A stretch of 5,954 bases of DNA. Origin: JAYEHL01 sp041653935. Lineage in GTDB: Bacteria > Chloroflexota > Dehalococcoidia > E44-bin15. The stretch covers positions 1 through 5,954 of the forward strand of contig JBAZEO010000132.1 of the NCBI GenBank assembly GCA_041653935.1, written 5' to 3'. The notes under the pieces were generated by a model. It made no database searches and was not told the origin of the DNA. It saw only the letters and a program-made list of their open reading frames with translations. This document shows positions 4,564 through 5,954 of this stretch, piece by piece. Position numbers and translations under genes: made by a program. Within the stretch, counting starts at the first letter, position 1. The number at the start of each line of letters is the position of its first letter.

Positions 4564-5954
4564 ATGACCACATTAGCAGAGAAGGTGGCGGCGGTTCCAT
4601 TCTGGTATCACAAGATTGCATTGCCGGGCGGCATAACCACGCCCGGCTGGGCGCCTTTGGACGCCGACAAATATAAGATACCTGATGACCTGACTGGTAA
4701 GCGGGTGCTGGATATTGGCGCGTGGGACGGATACTGGACCTGGGAAGCCCTGAAGCGGGGTGCTAAAGAAGTTGTCGCCATAGATGATTTTAGCGACAAC
4801 CTTGGCTCGTTGACAAAAGAACAACGGCCACGGTGGGAAACCTTTGACTTATGCGCCGAAGCCTTTGGCTACAAGGTTGACCTAACAACTGCAGTAACAA
4901 TGGGAAGGATTTATACAAACACCGATACTGCGCAATTAGTACAGCGTATTGAAATGTCTATTTATGACATTGAGAAGTTGGGAAAATTCGATGTCGTTTT
5001 CTTCTTTGGAACGGTTTATCACCTCAAGCATCCATTGCTGGCGTTAGAAAAAATAGCCGCCGTTTGCGATGGAGAAATCTATATTGAATCGGCGATTTGC
5101 GACGACTTTTCACCTTATCAGGGCGGATTCAGCAATAAATATAAATCCGGCGATATTGTGATGGAGTTTTACCCGTATGCCGAATACGGGAGCAACGAAA
5201 ATAACTGGTGGGCGCCGACGCTTATGTGTTTGGCGGCCATGACGGAGCAGGTGGGCTTTAAAAATGTAATGGCGTGGCGGCTAACGGATACGCCGCGAAG
5301 TTTGGCGGAATGTCGCGGCTATGTGTGCGCCACCAAACAAGTCGGAGAAAACCAAAAAGAATACCCCATAAGGGTAAGCCGTCCGCCTAAATCCAAAGTA
5401 CATGCCGTTATGAGCGTACCGCGATTAGGCTTTCAGGATAACATGTTCTGTGTGTTTGAATCTCTGCTGGGCTTGCGTATCCCGTTATTCAAAATTCAGG
5501 GCGTATTTTGGGGTCAGTGCATGGAGCGGGCGTTATGTAAAGAGGTCGATGACGGAGCCGATTACATTCTGACCATTGATTACGATACTGTCTTCAAAAA
5601 GGACGATGTGATTGAGCTTATCCGCCTTATGGATAATCACCCAGAAGCCGACGTCTTAATTCCCATGCACGTGGGGCGAAACGGCATGTTGCCGTTATTG
5701 ACCATGAAGGGCAAGAGCGGCCAAAAGCGCGAACAAATACCCTATAATACCTTTGATCAGGAAATAACAAAAATATGTACCGGGCATTTCGGTTTGACTT
5801 TAATTCGCGTATCGTCGCTTATTAAAATGCCGCACCCGTGGTTTGTAGAAACGCCGGGCGTTAATGGCTTATGGGGTGCTGGCAAAATTGATTCCGATAT
5901 ATCGTTCTGGGTCAATATGGAAAAGATGGGGCTATCGCCCTACTCCGCCAATCA
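4564..5954 (+). CDS. Methyltransferase-glycosyltransferase fusion protein (3' end beyond window)
   Basis: The frame is open from ATG 4564 to the window edge, 463 complete codons with no stop. Residues 1 to about 260 form a class I SAM-dependent methyltransferase of the CmoB/DUF1698-like type: a WYHKIALPGGITTPGW lead-in (14-29), SAM-binding motif I VLDIGAWDGYW (48-58), an acidic Asp74 ending the second strand (EVVAIDD), and FDVVFFFGTVYHLKHPLLAL (142-161), the strand 4 and Y-H-L motif. From about residue 278 a second domain starts (HAVMSVPRLGFQDNMF), with GADYILTIDYDTVF holding a D-x-D metal/nucleotide-sugar motif at 339-341, then GHFGLTLIR (407-415), PHPWF, and KIDSDISFW (441-449). This fits a GT-A-fold glycosyltransferase, GT2-like. 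Donor, acceptor and methylation target are unknown. A tRNA target, as for CmoB, is less likely given the fused domain; sugar or lipid-linked glycan methylation is inferred. Confidence 0.83.
   Translation, partial: MTTLAEKVAAVPFWYHKIALPGGITTPGWAPLDADKYKIPDDLTGKRVLDIGAWDGYWTWEALKRGAKEVVAIDDFSDNLGSLTKEQRPRWETFDLCAEAFGYKVDLTTAVTMGRIYTNTDTAQLVQRIEMSIYDIEKLGKFDVVFFFGTVYHLKHPLLALEKIAAVCDGEIYIESAICDDFSPYQGGFSNKYKSGDIVMEFYPYAEYGSNENNWWAPTLMCLAAMTEQVGFKNVMAWRLTDTPRSLAECRGYVCATKQVGENQKEYPIRVSRPPKSKVHAVMSVPRLGFQDNMFCVFESLLGLRIPLFKIQGVFWGQCMERALCKEVDDGADYILTIDYDTVFKKDDVIELIRLMDNHPEADVLIPMHVGRNGMLPLLTMKGKSGQKREQIPYNTFDQEITKICTGHFGLTLIRVSSLIKMPHPWFVETPGVNGLWGAGKIDSDISFWVNMEKMGLSPYSAN

Noticed and set aside
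4557..4676. Frame starting at ATG 4557, before the methyltransferase
   Set aside because: It is short with no recognisable product, its start is too close to AGGGA, and it is out of frame with the clear methyltransferase reading frame starting at 4564.

Overview
The window is a piece of a tailed double-stranded DNA phage or prophage (Caudoviricetes) with an HK97-type head module. All genes lie on the + strand, and the order portal, prohead protease, major capsid protein, small structural protein is the classic HK97-like one. Base composition is moderate and the clearest ribosome binding sites are GGAG-like, so the host is a bacterium, but nothing identifies the lineage. No integrase, tRNA, CRISPR array or insertion sequence is visible, so prophage and free phage (or metagenomic contig) cannot be told apart.

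Layout: (1) 1-122 is the last 39 codons of an NAD-dependent epimerase/dehydratase of the nucleotide-sugar type. (2) 122-1783 is the portal protein, with a C-terminal extension; its start overlaps the epimerase stop. (3) 1758-2441 is the S78-type prohead protease, overlapping the portal by 26 bases. (4) 2442-2558 is a 117-base non-coding leader before the capsid gene, holding two near-identical bulged hairpins. (5) 2559-3926 is the major capsid protein with an N-terminal scaffold-like (delta) region. (6) 3951-3985 is a strong hairpin followed by a T-rich run, probably an intrinsic terminator or attenuator. (7) 4001-4489 is a small protein in the usual position of a head decoration protein. (8) 4507-4544 is a second terminator-like hairpin. 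(9) 4564 to the window end is a long open frame, still open at the edge, joining a class I SAM-dependent methyltransferase domain to a GT-A-like glycosyltransferase domain.

How it fits together: portal, protease and capsid build the procapsid. The protease should remove the capsid delta region during maturation, and the small protein may sit on the shell. The head genes are flanked by sugar-related genes: a nucleotide-sugar epimerase upstream and a methyltransferase-glycosyltransferase fusion downstream. The most interesting hypothesis is a phage-encoded glycan pathway interleaved with virion assembly genes, making and attaching a possibly methylated sugar to a virion protein or to the host surface. 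The second point of interest is the paired hairpin leader before the capsid gene, a candidate cis-acting RNA element.
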